From: Paracyclopina nana
Lineage: Eukaryota > Arthropoda > Copepoda > Cyclopoida > Cyclopettidae
Reading direction: 5' to 3'
DNA length: 64,000 nucleotides
Assembly (NCBI GenBank): GCA_019096065.1
Contig: JAGUCH010000004.1
Location: 6,882,001-6,946,000, forward strand
Within the stretch, counting starts at the first letter, position 1. Each line of letters begins with the position of its first letter. The notes below the pieces were generated by a model that saw only the letters and a list, made by a program, of their open reading frames with translations, was not told the DNA's origin and did no database searches. Shown piece after piece: positions 1 through 12,583 of the stretch. Both the position numbers and the translations under genes were made by a program.

Positions 1-335
1 TTTATCGCCAAATGAACCTTGTTCTTGAACCCTAAGAACATATAAGCTTTCAGAAAATGTATGACCTTCTTCAAGTCAATGTGATGTTAAATTGAACAAC
101 TCCATTTACACTTGATTTAGAAAAAAGGGATTCATGCCTAAGTTATATAAAAATAAAGTTTTTCATTTCTGTAAAATAGGTTTACATGTTTATTAGTTAG
201 GCAAGCCACAGGCCAGAATTGTTTTTTATCACCAAATGAACCCTGGGGACATATGCTTTCAGAAAATGTATATTTTTTGGGTGTTGTAAAGAGTTTGGGT
301 TAGGACCTTCATCAAGTCAAGGTGATTTGATTATC
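1..335. repeat. Two diverged copies of the fold-back repeat family seen at 13.2-13.8 kb
   Basis: Two stretches (about 1-110 and 190-335) share the block gctttcagaaaatgtat, an upstream block aaatgaacc, and a downstream block caagtcaa..gtga. The same order of blocks occurs in both arms of the inverted repeat at 13.17-13.77 kb (roughly 75% similar by eye). They are partial, old copies in direct orientation to each other. The remaining bases up to 564 show no gene; they belong to the first intron of HID1 or to its flank. Confidence 0.6.
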
Positions 336-564
336 AATATATGCTGAGATTCTATGTAACAGCGCTTGTAAAAAAATTCTTAGACTTTGAGTTAACAAAA
401 TATACTAAGACAATGAGTAAACTAAATGTGTTGAGACTCTAGGGAGACTAAATAGGCCAAAACTTAGGCTATTAGCAAAAATATGCCAAAACTTAGGTTA
501 CAGCCAAAAATATGCCAAAACTTAGTAGCTAAGCAGAAATATGCTGAGATGCAAGAAAACAAAC

Positions 565-987
565 CTGCTGAGCCTCATCATTCTTCTCCGGATGTTCCTT
601 CTGCTGTGGACTTGAAGATGGAATGGCAGACCAGAAGAAAGACCTCCAATCTGGATCCTCAAAGATGTAAGGTATGAGCCTGGTGAGGAGTCTGGCAGAG
701 TTCAAGACCTGAGTCATCTCCTTTTGGCTGCGACACGAGGAGTCCGCGGCACTGACCAGCTTTTCCACAGCCTTGTAGCACAAGGTGGCCAGGTTGGAGG
801 GCGACTCCTCGCGCAAGGCCCTGATCTCGGTGCTAGGTAGCAATGTGAACACATCTTGCACCGTGGTCACGCTGTCAGACCAGAACTGGTCCCAAAAGGT
901 GTCATCCGAGACGTCCACAGGGGACGTCTTGGTTGTCAACTGGATGACAGCCTTGCGAAAGTGCAACTTGGTGTCCGCGTTGCCCAT
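565..987 (-). CDS. HID1: HID1 (dymeclin-family Golgi protein), first coding exon only
   Basis: HID1 is a peripheral, N-myristoylated Golgi/trans-Golgi protein of the Hid1/Ecm30/dymeclin family needed for dense-core vesicle and neuropeptide sorting. The exon encodes 141 residues starting MGNADTKLHFRKAVIQLTTK and containing EESPSNLATLCYKAVEKL and YIFEDPDW, which I recognise as almost identical to the N-terminus of animal HID1. I chose the internal ATG at 987 because it gives the Met-Gly myristoylation start; an upstream in-frame codon would bury it. The exon ends at 565 with CAG followed by GTTTGT, a good donor. The remaining roughly 600 residues must lie beyond the left edge, because nothing in 1-564 matches them. 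Family assignment is near certain. Confidence 0.93.
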
Positions 988-1932
988 CTTGCCATATGCT
1001 ACTAACTTTGACAACAAGTGTGCTGCTACTGCCGTACATATGCACTCTATATAGTATACTCCGGATCGATATATATGCTATAGAGCAGCTGTGTTGTAGA
1101 AAGCCTTGAGAGCCTTCAACTCCGCACTTGGCGCCACCTTTCATTGATAATTTCTATCATTTCCTCGCACTGTCCCTGCTACCCATTCTTTATTTTATAG
1201 GGATTTATTGAGCTTTTATAGCTTCGGTGAAGGTGATCAGGTTCAGGCGTTTTTTGAATGCTGCCTCAGATGGCGCCACCATACACATTAGAAATTGACA
1301 AAAATACCAGAAGTGGAATTTTCGCTTTCTATGGTTTTTGGCTTTTTTGACTAGCCAATGACTGAAATAGTTCGAATTGGGATTTTCAGAGTTTTTGGCC
1401 AGGCTTTTCAGCCAAGTACGCTTCTCTTTGCCTGAATGTGTGCTAAATGACTCCTACCTCTTGATCAATTAAATTGCTTTGGGCTCCAATAAATGCTCGA
1501 AGGTAAGAGTCAAAATAGTAAAGATTGAGTCATTAATATGTATTTTTCTCATGGGCTACAATAGCAATTATAGTAAATTGATGATATGAATCAAAACAAG
1601 TTGTGGTTGACAAAGTTTCTTCTCGCTGACAGATTACTTCTTTTCTTTTAAGAGGGAAGTGTTGACTATTAGTTTAAAGTATTATTACTATATGTACAAG
1701 TACAGGTTCCATTCTGTTGTTGATGCTTAGTTAAGTGGTGAAATTGGTATATGTATCGCATATAAAGTAGCTAGGCCCTATTATTAATTAGTACTAGTGG
1801 AGTGCCTAGAATTGAGAGATGGTATTTTTTTACAATGTGGTAGTGGTACAAATTAGCATCATGGAAAGCCATGGCTTTTTTTGAGGAAAAAACAAACAAG
1901 ATTCTTTGTTACGGGAGAGATCAGAGCAGGTT
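988..1932. other. Intergenic: HID1 upstream region and dystroglycan 3' flank
   Basis: No coding exon recognised. It carries the 5' flank of HID1 and the 3' flank of dystroglycan (both transcribed leftward). I see no clear repeat or RNA gene. Confidence 0.5.
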
Positions 1933-4614
1933 TTAAAGCTGCCTTCTTTGGTAGGCTGGTGTAGGCCTGCCAAGGCTTCCTCGGCCATAGGGATCCACTT
2001 GAATGGGCCTATGTTGTTGCTGCAACAAAAGGTCATTTTCTCGCAGTCCTCCATTGTTGACATTACTATTATTGTGTTGAGGCATGAGATCTTCGCGAAG
2101 CAGGATGGGCTGCTTGTTATTCCCTCCTCCTCCCATTTCGTGGTCATCGAAAAGCTCATCTTGGAGGATGACAGGAACCCTGGGTGGCAAGGCCTCGCTG
2201 TAGAACAGGTTCAACTTGCCAGCTTTGCGCTTCTTGTGCAGCATACATGCCAGCAAAATGGCCAGGATGAGCATGCAGGTGATGATGACTGCAGGTATGA
2301 TGAATGTCAGCAGGTAATCTGCAGAGGGAATGATACCATGGAAAATGGTATCTCTTGAGGATCCCTTGTCCTCAGACTCTGGAGTGGGCCTCATTGGGGG
2401 CATGGCTCCTGCGACACAATGCCCAGTTTTCACTGCATCCGCATCCAGAACCTATTTTTCAAAAGCATATGATGTTACCTAAATCGAGATGTGGTGTAAT
2501 AAGTTTGTAATTTACCTTGAGGTAAGGCTGGAAGTGGCGGACCAAGGACTTGACCACCTTGTTCTCCCTGTCAATCAGCTTGTTTTTCACCCAAAAGATG
2601 CCCGGAGAATCACAAGGCTGCTGAGCTAGAGACTTGTTGTGCCAGACAATGCGGCCATTGTCAGGGTCAAATACTCTAAGAATTATGTTGCTCGTGGAGT
2701 CGTCCCCAAAGTAGTTGGCAAGGTTCTCCACGATCCGGATTTTCATGTCACGCCTCAGAATGGGCTGGCCAAATGTCAAGCCCTCCAAGTTCTCGTGGTT
2801 GGGGCCGAATTGCAGTGAGAATTCCACGCCGAAACGCTCATTGAATGGCCGATTGAGGACAATGACCTCAATGCCATCAATGGCTGAAAGGCCGTTGGCA
2901 TCAGAGCACACCAATTGGTATTCTTCACGGCCTACTTCTTCTTCGAGTGGAATGCCAACAAATTCTTGATTCTTCACGTCAAATTGCAGCCACGCATCTG
3001 GAGCAAGTTCCCTCCGTGATGTGGTCAAAAGTTGGAGATTCAACTGGGAAGTTTTGCCATCTTCTTGATCAAAACAAGTGTCCTAATAATAAGGAGAAAA
3101 AGGACATGAGAAGACGCACATGTTACAACGGCTCAAAGAGATCCCATTACCTCTGGAACTTTGTATCTGAGGAGCTCTCCAGCTGTTATGTTGATCCTGT
3201 CAATGGGATTCCTGATGACAGGCACTGAATCTTCCTGGCCCATGCCATTATCGTCAGAGTTGGACGATTTGGGAATGGTGTCATCCATCAGACATGTGCC
3301 AAGATAACTCATCGACACCGACTTGACATACATGTCATCCCCTAATAAGGTTTTCAAGGCTTGACTTGCGGATCCATAAGTGGACTTGTAGGCTGCATCT
3401 TGTCCCTCGATGAGTTTTGCGAAAAGTGACCGGATGTCATTCTTGGGGCATGACTGCTGGGTCAATGACTCATTAGTCCAGGAGAACACAAAGGGATTCT
3501 CGCCAATCCTTCGAACCAGAACATGATCGGAGCCAACGTCATTGTACAGCATTCGGATCTTATCCAGCATCTACAAAGCAACAACAAAACCTTTTCAATG
3601 AAGCCAGCCAAAATTGCCTAGTAGCGAAAAGTTACTTACATGCCATTCCCAGCCTTTGGTGGTTTCTGGTCGCCAGTTGGCGAAGGAGAACTCAATCGTG
3701 AATTCATGATTAACTAGCCTCGCTCCAGAGTATTGCCTAACGACAATTTCAAGCTTGTCCGATGCACTCTCTCCTTTGCTGTCAGTTGCCACGATGTTGA
3801 AAGTATATCTGCCAATGCCATTCTCATCAAAGGGCAGGGCAAAAATGGTCTGAATATTGGGGTCATATTTCAGCCAAGGAACCCTTAATGGCGTGCCATT
3901 CTCTTGCAGCACATCAACTCTCATGTTTCGTGTGTTGCCATCCTCGTGATCATAGAAGGTGTCATCTGGAATCTGAATCTTGAGCGAACGTCCGGCAGTG
4001 ACCGCATACTTCCTCAGCTTCTTCTTCACGAACGGGGGCTGATTCAAAGGTGGCAATCTAGCAGTGGTGGTTGTCATCACAGCTTCTTCTTCTTCAGTCG
4101 AACTACTGGTAAGCACTATGTCAGAGGATTTAGTGGGCGAAATGACTTCTGTGTCATAATGGTTTCCTGAGCCTTCCAGTTCATCCAGGAGTATTGACGT
4201 TTTTATCACGTCAAAGGCAGCCGTTTGCCTCAGATCGGGAGGCTGTGAGACAATGTTACCAAAGTCAGCTGTGGCAGATTGAACACCTTCGAAGGAGGGC
4301 GACACTTGAGTGGGGACAATGCGAGAGGGAACGACTTCATTGTATGCATCCTCCTCGTTGTCATCCGTTTCGTCGAGGTCATAATTGCCAGAGGCCTCTT
4401 CATCGTAAACAGCCTCGTCATCATAGGTGTCGTCTGCGTACTCAGGCTCGACTTGCCTCTTGCTTCGCGGCAGCAATTCCAGGCTCAAGTCGAAAATGTG
4501 GTCATTTTCGATTGGAATCACTTCACTTTCGCCGACTTCATCGACATACAACTCGTTATCGCTCAAGTCAGCCAAAGTCGAGGAAATGAGCAGGAAAACA
4601 ATGGCGAAATTCAT
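1933..4614 (-). CDS. DAG1: Dystroglycan, four exons, 826 aa
   Basis: Transmembrane receptor linking basement-membrane laminin to dystrophin and the actin cytoskeleton. Exons (coding) 4614-3640, 3570-3151, 3082-2516, 2451-1933, all joined in phase 0 by GT-AG introns of 65-70 bp. Signal peptide at 1-15, an acidic, low-complexity region with a dibasic SKRQ, then two cadherin-like/SEA-like pairs (DTFYDHEDG near 215 and DTCFDQEDG near 470 mark the cadherin-like strands), a membrane helix near 690-710, and a short cytoplasmic tail starting with the basic HKKRK and a PVILQDEL block matching vertebrate PIIFADEL. No long Thr/Pro mucin region. The tail stops after TPAYQRRQL, without a canonical PPxY dystrophin-binding end, and the Gly-Ser autoproteolysis site of vertebrates reads GRIVWHN. 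The start methionine gives a good signal peptide. Confidence 0.9.
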
Positions 4615-4966
4615 GCTGGTGGAGCGGCCTTCAAAGGCCCTCCGAATGGAGATCTATCGGTGGAATTCTGAGGCTGACCTGAAATGTCAGGCCTGAGATC
4701 GTTCAGTTTTTGTTTTTCACTGATGATGTAACGGCCATTGACCCCGAACTTTTACCTATTTTTTTCACTATCACTCAATCACATCTAAATACGAGATTTT
4801 GCTCATTTGAGTAACTTTCAAAATATTAAAAGCAACTATGAGAAATATTCGTGTAGCTGATGACGAAATTTAGGGTTAGGCATATAAGGTCAAAAATTCA
4901 TAGACGCCTTAGATTAAATCGCACATTTCTAGGCCAAAACCAGAGCTATTTCTTATTTGGAGCGAC

Positions 4967-5312
4967 ATCTACATTTTTCCGTCAAATCACAACGTCATTT
5001 TCTAGATTGTTGAGTCTTGCTGACGCTTTATTTTAATCTCCTTATATTTAGTTAAAGGGTATTTTGTACAATTCACTATCAACTCAAAGACAACTGGTAC
5101 CAAAACGCAGATTTCCTGTCATCCACTAAAAGCTGCCAGGATTAATAGGTCGTGCCGCGCCATGAAAAGCTGAGCCGGCTGCAATGCCAAGGACCGAATT
5201 GAGATGAGCTCAAGTTGGGCAGGTTCCGATTTCCGAACAAGAAGAAAGGAACGCTTGCTAGCAGCACTGCGGCAGTTCGTAAGCCTTTCGCTTCTTTGCT
5301 GAGGGTAACCAG
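4967..5312 (+). repeat. Diverged duplicate of the Eph-receptor upstream region
   Basis: This block matches 9030-9341, the DNA just upstream of the Eph receptor gene, in the same order and orientation. Shared strings include acattttccgtcaaa (one base longer here), gtgccgcgccatga, agctgagccggc, gctcaagttgggcaggttcc and gaagaaaggaacgct. Neither copy contains a coding exon that I recognise. The rest of the 4615-5917 gap holds the dystroglycan upstream region and the BORCS6 3' flank and shows nothing else. Confidence 0.8.
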
Positions 5313-5917
5313 ATGCGGCTATTTAGAACAAAAGTGGCTGTTTCGAATCACGTTTGGCTACTGAAGTCAGAAATCTAGTCTTAAGCAAGGTCTTTCAAGC
5401 AATTACTCTTATGTCTCCATATTTAGAGGATACCTATATAAGACTTGGACGAAAGGAGGCAAATTGGTTATTAGCAGTTCACCTAGCTCTTAGTGGGAAT
5501 CTTTCTCCACTCAAACTTACCATTATGCCTTATTGTAGCATCATTTTAGTACAAACTGTCCAGATTTCGCGATTTCATCTTCTTATCTTAAAGCTTATAA
5601 AGGATACAGAGTTAGCTAAATAGTGGCTTGTATCCATTTCGCTTTAAACCACACGAGGAATTAATCAAAGCTTTCATCTGTCATATTCACATCGCTTGTA
5701 ATTTTCTCTAACAACTAATTTTAAAAAAGGTGACAACATTGGTGAACTTTGGTAATTACAAGAGGAGTCCATATTGAAAATACAGATGCACCGAATGAGT
5801 TAAAGGTTTGCTCAACATCGATATTTTCTTTCCAGTTGTGAACAGTCTTATACAGGACTTCACACATTGATTGCATTGTTTTAAAAGTCACCATGTATGC
5901 ATTTCTTCAATAGGAGT

Positions 5918-6736
5918 TTACACTAAGCTGTCATAGGTGTCCAACAGCTTTTTGATTTCTTTGGCCTGCTCACCAATCTTGTAGGCAGGTGCCATGGACT
6001 TGTTGAGCTCCTCAACTTTGGCCATGAGTTGGTACATTGACTTGATGTTGGTGTCAACTTCATCGCAAGTTTTACAAACTCCATCTCTGTATGTTTCCAG
6101 AGTATCCACAGTGAGACCTGATGCACCATGCAACACCCCAGAAAGGTTTTCCACCATGGAGTCCACACATGCTGCGAGATAGCGCGCATGCCTTTCCACA
6201 TCTTCAATTGCACTTGGGTCCAGAGGATGTTGGCCTTTCAAGCTCATGGCCTTCAGGCTATCATTGACTATCGTCAGATTGTCTGGCCTTTTACGAACAG
6301 GGCTGTCTTTGGGAGAGTTTAAGCAAAGGCTGTCTTTGTCGCACTCTTTCTGCCATTTCAGAGAGTCCTCTACAAGCTTAGACGTCAAATACTCTGTTGT
6401 CGAAGCCGTGTTGTTGTCACACCCCAACAGAGCATCAAGTCTATGATCACGGCCCTCATCTTCCTCAGGCTCTTCATTCTGCTCATCTGAAGGCTGGCCG
6501 AGCATTTGTGAGTCGAAAATTTCGTGATAAGAGGCTGACATGTCTGTCTCTGGGGAGATGGGAGGTGATGTTTTGCTCCCAGGAATGCCCAAGGCTTCAC
6601 TCGCTTTTTTGCGTCGGCTGACGTGAAACACCCTCTCGGGGGAAATGGGAGAGCTGCTCTCCGTTGTCGATGAGCCATTGCTTTGATTCGGGAAAGACTT
6701 CACCTCAACCACTGGGGTTGCTTCCTCGCCACTCAT
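5918..6736 (-). CDS. BORCS6: BORCS6 / lyspersin, single exon, 272 aa
   Basis: Subunit of BORC, the lysosome-surface complex that recruits ARL8 and kinesin to move lysosomes outward. Single uninterrupted exon. The N-terminal 150 residues are acidic, serine/proline rich and probably disordered (several SPxR/SPE phosphosites). The conserved part is the last 100 residues, beginning LDPSAIEDVERHARYLAACV and containing LETYRDGV, TNIKSMYQLMAKVEELN and AKEIKKLLDTYDSLV, the helical lyspersin C-terminal domain (DUF2365). Start ATG at 6736 follows an untranslated leader and precedes MSGEEATP. It is head-to-head with the thioredoxin gene, with a MITE between them. Confidence 0.85.
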   Translation of the reverse strand: MSGEEATPVVEVKSFPNQSNGSSTTESSSPISPERVFHVSRRKKASEALGIPGSKTSPPISPETDMSASYHEIFDSQMLGQPSDEQNEEPEEDEGRDHRLDALLGCDNNTASTTEYLTSKLVEDSLKWQKECDKDSLCLNSPKDSPVRKRPDNLTIVNDSLKAMSLKGQHPLDPSAIEDVERHARYLAACVDSMVENLSGVLHGASGLTVDTLETYRDGVCKTCDEVDTNIKSMYQLMAKVEELNKSMAPAYKIGEQAKEIKKLLDTYDSLV

Positions 6737-6863
6737 TTTGCAGTATTTTTCGTTTTCTCAATTTTGATGAAAGCTACCTCGGTTACAACAAAATAATCAG
6801 CTGACACCTGACAGCTAACGCAAATTACGCGATGAATTAAAAAAGTCGTCAAATCACCGAGGT

Positions 6864-7357
6864 TAGAGGTGTATCGGGCCAAGAAATGTCGGGCTCGGGT
6901 CGGGCTCGGGCTTTTAAAAAATTACTCGGGTCGGGTCGGGCCGGGCCTGAACTTTTTTTTCAGGCTTCGGGCTTTTTCGGGCCAGTCAAAAAATGTTACG
7001 GGCTTTTCGGGCCGAGACAAAATCTACAATTTTTCAGGAAAAATCTGAATAAAAATCACTTTATTGTTATGAAATTCTCATCAATTACTGAAGGTTATGC
7101 AAATGAAGGGATACTTAACAATCAAACTCAATATTAAAGCTCACTATCTGGAGCAATTGTTTTTCTGATTTTGAACAAGTTTTTGAATTTTTAAAAAATG
7201 TCATTCGGGCCACTTCGGGCTTTTTGAAAATGACTTCGGGCTTTTTCGGGCTTTCTGTAAATCGGCCCGAGTCGGGCTCGGGCTGGGGTCTTATTTAGCT
7301 CGGGCCAGAAATTGGTATCGGGCTTTCGGGCTCGGGCCTGAGCCCGATACACCTCTA
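6864..7357. mobile_element. hAT-type MITE no. 1, 494 bp
   Basis: Perfect 16 bp terminal inverted repeats (tagaggtgtatcgggc) flanked by a perfect 8 bp target duplication accgaggt at 6856-6863 and 7358-7365. The ends carry iterated cgggctcggg / tcgggctt blocks in both halves, while the centre is AT rich. No transposase. 8 bp duplications and a YAGAG-like end are diagnostic of the hAT superfamily. It lies in the shared upstream region of BORCS6 and thioredoxin. Confidence 0.93.
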
Positions 7358-7746
7358 ACCGAGGTTATAGTTCAAAAAGAGTAGAAAAGCCTCTGTAGTT
7401 TCTTCTCATTTTGACCAAACGTGTTTGGTGCCAATTTCTTCTTCGTTTTGATAGTTCTAGAGCTTTGTAAGTTGTGACAGCAAATTCATGAGAGGTTTGG
7501 ACAGTCGCATTAAGTGAAGAGAGCTAGCAAATTACGGGCTTTAAAATCCTCGTATTTGCCCTAGTCCCAATGAAAAAGGCTCAAAACATTGGGAATATGG
7601 GAAAACAAAGTATTGCAAAATAAATTCTATGTTTTTCATGCATATTTTATCTTGCAAAGTTACCAATTTTTTATTTTTTTTTAGTTTTGAAATCATATAC
7701 CAGTTTGTAAACATTTATCATTATTCATTACTTCATTTTCAGCAAG

Positions 7747-8166
7747 ATGGCAATGAGAGCTGCAAATACTTTTCTGAGCGTTGCCACCAGAGGAGCGACC
7801 TTCAAAGGTCTATTGAGGCCTCTGTCAACTTCCAAGGTCTTAAGAGAGACCTTTACAATTCAGGATGAAGATGACTTTGAGTCCAAAGTGATCAAGAGCT
7901 CCGTGCCCGTCATAGTGGACTTTTCTGCCACTTGGTGTGGGCCATGCAGGATTCTAGGTCCAAGATTAGAGGCTGCCGTTGCTGGTACCAACGACAAAGT
8001 GAACCTAGCCATTGTTGACATCGATGAGCTCAGTGACATTGCCATGAACCATGAAGTGCAAGCCGTTCCTACTGTCCTGGCTTTCAAGGATGGAAAAATA
8101 GTCGATAAATTTGTTGGTCTTGTGGACGAAGACAAGCTTGACTCTTTTGTGAACAAGTTACAGTGA
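7747..8166 (+). CDS. TXN2: Mitochondrial thioredoxin (Trx2), 139 aa
   Basis: Matrix thioredoxin, reducing peroxiredoxin-3 and other disulfides with electrons from TXNRD2. Residues 1-35 are a basic, Arg/Ser/Thr-rich, acid-free matrix targeting sequence; the thioredoxin fold follows with DFSATWCGPCRILGP (active cysteines 64 and 67), the cis-proline segment QAVPTV and the Gly pair near the C-terminus. Length fits the family once the presequence is counted. A pyrimidine-rich ttttcag directly before caagATGG suggests a 5' UTR intron whose first exon lies upstream. An aataaat motif sits a few bases past the stop. Convergent with RPB8 (195 bp between stops). Confidence 0.95.
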   Translation: MAMRAANTFLSVATRGATFKGLLRPLSTSKVLRETFTIQDEDDFESKVIKSSVPVIVDFSATWCGPCRILGPRLEAAVAGTNDKVNLAIVDIDELSDIAMNHEVQAVPTVLAFKDGKIVDKFVGLVDEDKLDSFVNKLQ

Positions 8167-8361
8167 GGGTGAATAAATAATAGTAGTTTTTTTAACGTTT
8201 CTATGTTGCATTAGAGCATGACTTATGACGCCTAATTGACATGCACGTGGCTTTAAAGCTTTCTAGATTTGCTAGTCAATTGTTGGGAATTTCAAGATAG
8301 CTTTATTTTATTGTAACATTCATCTGTCATCCACTTTCACTCTGAAATATCTGAAGTTTAA

Positions 8362-9442
<1,081 letters not shown>

Positions 9443-12400
9443 ATGGCCAGAAGGATTTTGCTGGCGTTGGCCTTCGTGCAGGCGGTGCTCGCGGACCAGA
9501 TCGTGCTCCTCGACACCACCAAAGAGTCCATGCTGGACTGGACTCGGTACCCGTACGGCCGCGATGCCCCCACCCCGGGTTGGGTGGAGGAGTCGTTCAC
9601 CAAGTTCGAGAAAAACATCAACTGGCGGTCGTATGTGGTGTGCGACGTGACCTACGCCAAGAACAACGTCAACAACTGGCTGTGGACGCCGTTTATCACG
9701 CGCAACGGCGCCAACCGCATGTACATCGAGATCAAGTTCTCCATGCGGAATTGTGACCTTTTCCCTGGCAAAGTGCTCCAGTGCAAAGAAACCTTTAGCC
9801 TGCTCTACTACGAGTTTGACGCGGCCACGCGGGAGCCTCCGCCATGGGAGCCCGAGTCGTACAAGCTGATCGACCAAATCGCGGCTGACATGGGCCGATT
9901 CACGGACCCGAATGAGGTCATCATCAACACGGAGACCAGATCGATCGATGTCACCAAAAAGGGCGTCTATTTCGCGTTCCGCGACCAGGGTGCTTGCCTG
10001 TCTGTGCTGGCCGTCAAAGTGTACTACCTTGCGTGCCCGGAGAAAACGACAGGTTTCGCACACTACCCCTTGACTCCCACGGGTCCTGATGTGACCTCCA
10101 TCCTCAAGATCAGTGGGAAGTGCGTGGAGAACGCCGAGGTCGTCGACGAGCCGTACAACCTCTGCCAGGGGGACGGCACGTGGAACTTCCACAGCGGCCA
10201 CTGCGCCTGCATGGCTGGCTACGAGGCCGACAATGATAAGCAGACTTGCAACGCCTGCCCCGTGGGCAGGTTCAAGCACAACTCGGGGGACGGGCCGTGC
10301 CTCATTTGTCCTCCACACAGCCAGGCTCTCTACTCTGGGAGCGTCGAGTGCACGTGCACCGAGGGCTACTACAGAGCTCCCGGTGATGCGAGGACTGCAG
10401 CATGCACACGACCTCCATCCTCGCCGAGAAACTTGACGTATCGCTGGCTCGATCAGACGACGCTGTTGCTCAATTGGGATCCTCCCATGGACGAAGGAGG
10501 TCGGTCTGATACCCAATATCGAGTCGAGTGTCCCCTTTGCTCAGCGGCTGTTGTCATGACTCCCAAGTCGCCCAGCTCACAAACCAGCGTGACAGTGGCC
10601 AATTTGCAGCCCGGATCCACGTACAAGATCAGGGTGCTGGCTGTCAATGGGGTGTCTGGGTTGTCAGTAGCCAACGACAACTTTGCTGAAGTCACTGCCT
10701 ATTCCAACTCTGGCCTTGGCGGAGGCGCGGTCGTGGCCGACCTCAGGGTTGTCGAGGTCAAGCCAACGCAAGTTCGGCTGATGTGGAGGCCGCCACGTGA
10801 CCAGCTTGACGTGGACGCGTACGAGGTGCGCTACTTCATACGAGGCCGCAATTACAGCCAAGTCCTGATCACCAAGAAGGAGTCGATCACCATCAGCGGC
10901 CTTCGGGACAGAACCAACTATGGCTTCGAGGTCAGAACTCAGACTGCCAGTCGAGGCTGGGGCGAATTCGGCCCAGCTGTGTACGTGACAACCGGTGAAA
11001 ATGGCATCATCAGTGACAGCTCGAGTGGGGACTTGGTCAGCTTTGACGATACCGTTTTTGTCGGTGAGGGCGAGGAGGAGAGCGAGGACCAGGTTCGCGT
11101 GGCTGTCGGAGTCATTGTGGCTGTGGTAGTCATCGTGGCCATAGTGGGCACCCTCGTCTTCTTTGTCAAGAGAAACAACAACACGTGGCAGAAGCAAAAG
11201 CATCAGAGTGGCAAGGACTGTGACAGCCTCGATTACCGCGGTCTCGATGCCCATTTCGGAGCCACGGTGGACTCGCTGCCCATCGTTCAAACCATGACAG
11301 GCGGGCCTGGGCCGGCCATCTACAACCCGTTCAGCAATCACAAGACGTACGTCGATCCGCACACTTACGAGGATCCCAACTTGGCTGTCAGGCAATTCGC
11401 AAAGGAGATTGACGCGAGATTCATTACCATCGAGGCCATCATCGGCGGCGGCGAATTTGGGGATGTGTGTCGTGGCAGACTGAGCATTCCAGACCGAAAC
11501 GACATGCTTGTCGCAATCAAAACGTTGAAGCCTGGCAGCTCGGAGAAGGCCAGGTCCGACTTTTTGACCGAGGCCAGCATCATGGGCCAATTCGAGCACC
11601 CCAATGTGATCTTTTTGCAAGGAGTGGTCACCAAGTCCAACCCAATAATGATCATCACGGAATTCATGGAGAACGGCTCTCTGGACACCTTCCTACGCGC
11701 CAACGATGGCAAATTCCAGGTAATTTTCTTATAAGGAGTAATAGTTCGTCAAGCTAAGCAAACTGTCATTGTTTAGGTTATGCAAATGGTTGGAATGATG
11801 CGTGGCATTGCCTATGGGATGCAATATTTGGCCGAGATGAGTTTCGTGCATCGCGACCTCGCAGCGCGCAACGTCCTCGTCAATTCGCAGTTAGTGTGTA
11901 AAATCGCAGATTTTGGCCTCAGTCGCGAGATCTCATCCGAGGGCAACGCCATGGACGGCGGCGCGTACACAACCCGCGGAGGCAAAATTCCAGTGAGGTG
12001 GACCGCTCCAGAGGCCATCGCTTTCCGCAAGTTCACCTCGAGCTCTGACGTGTGGAGCTTCGGTATTGTCATGTGGGAAGTGATGAGCTACGGAGAGCGG
12101 CCCTACTGGACCTGGAGCAACCAGGACGTGATCAAGGCCATTGAGAAAGGCTACAGATTGCCCGCACCCATGGAGTGTCCGGAGGCCATTCACCAGCTCA
12201 TGCTGGATTGCTGGCAGAAGGAGCGCGCGCATCGCCCCACATTTTCGTCCATAGTGAAAACTCTGGACAAGCTCATTTGCTGTCCTGAGACGCTGAAGAA
12301 AATCGCCAACAGCCCAGTGCACAACCCGTTCGCGAGCAACGTGCCCGACTACAGCTCGTTCGTGTCAGTGGATCAGTGGCTGGCCTCACTCAAAATGAGC

Positions 12401-12583
12401 CGGTATACAGACAATTTCCGGGCTGCCGGCCTCGATTCCATGGAGGATGTGGCCAAGATGAGCCTTCAGCAGCTTGTGGACATTGGTGTCACTCTGGTGG
12501 GCCACCAGAAGAAAATCATGGGCAGCATTCATGCCATGAGGGCTCAGTTGTCCGTGAACATGTCAGAGGGCTTCCTTGTTTGA
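9443..12583 (+). CDS. Eph receptor tyrosine kinase, two exons, 1027 aa
   Basis: Receptor for membrane-bound ephrins in cell-contact signalling. Exons 9443-11719 and 11777-12583 joined in phase 0 by a 57 bp intron. Order: signal peptide 1-17 ([14 protein letters not shown]), ephrin-binding domain to about 195, cysteine-rich/EGF-like region about 230-330, two FN3 domains about 335-535, membrane helix about 552-576 ending VFFVKR, juxtamembrane tyrosines in [10 protein letters not shown], kinase domain from about 660 ([41 protein letters not shown]) and SAM domain about 955-1020. All catalytic residues are present. It ends GFLV, a possible PDZ ligand. The preceding in-frame TTG at 9380 is not a start; ATG 9443 gives the signal peptide. 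Vertebrate Eph genes have many introns, so the single intron is notable. Confidence 0.95.

Noticed and set aside
6886-7137. Small frame inside hAT MITE no. 1
   Set aside because: Arises from the gggctcggg iterations; no transposase similarity.
10664-11620. 318-codon open frame antisense to the Eph kinase region
   Set aside because: Same reason; it overlaps strongly conserved sense coding and has no recognisable domain.
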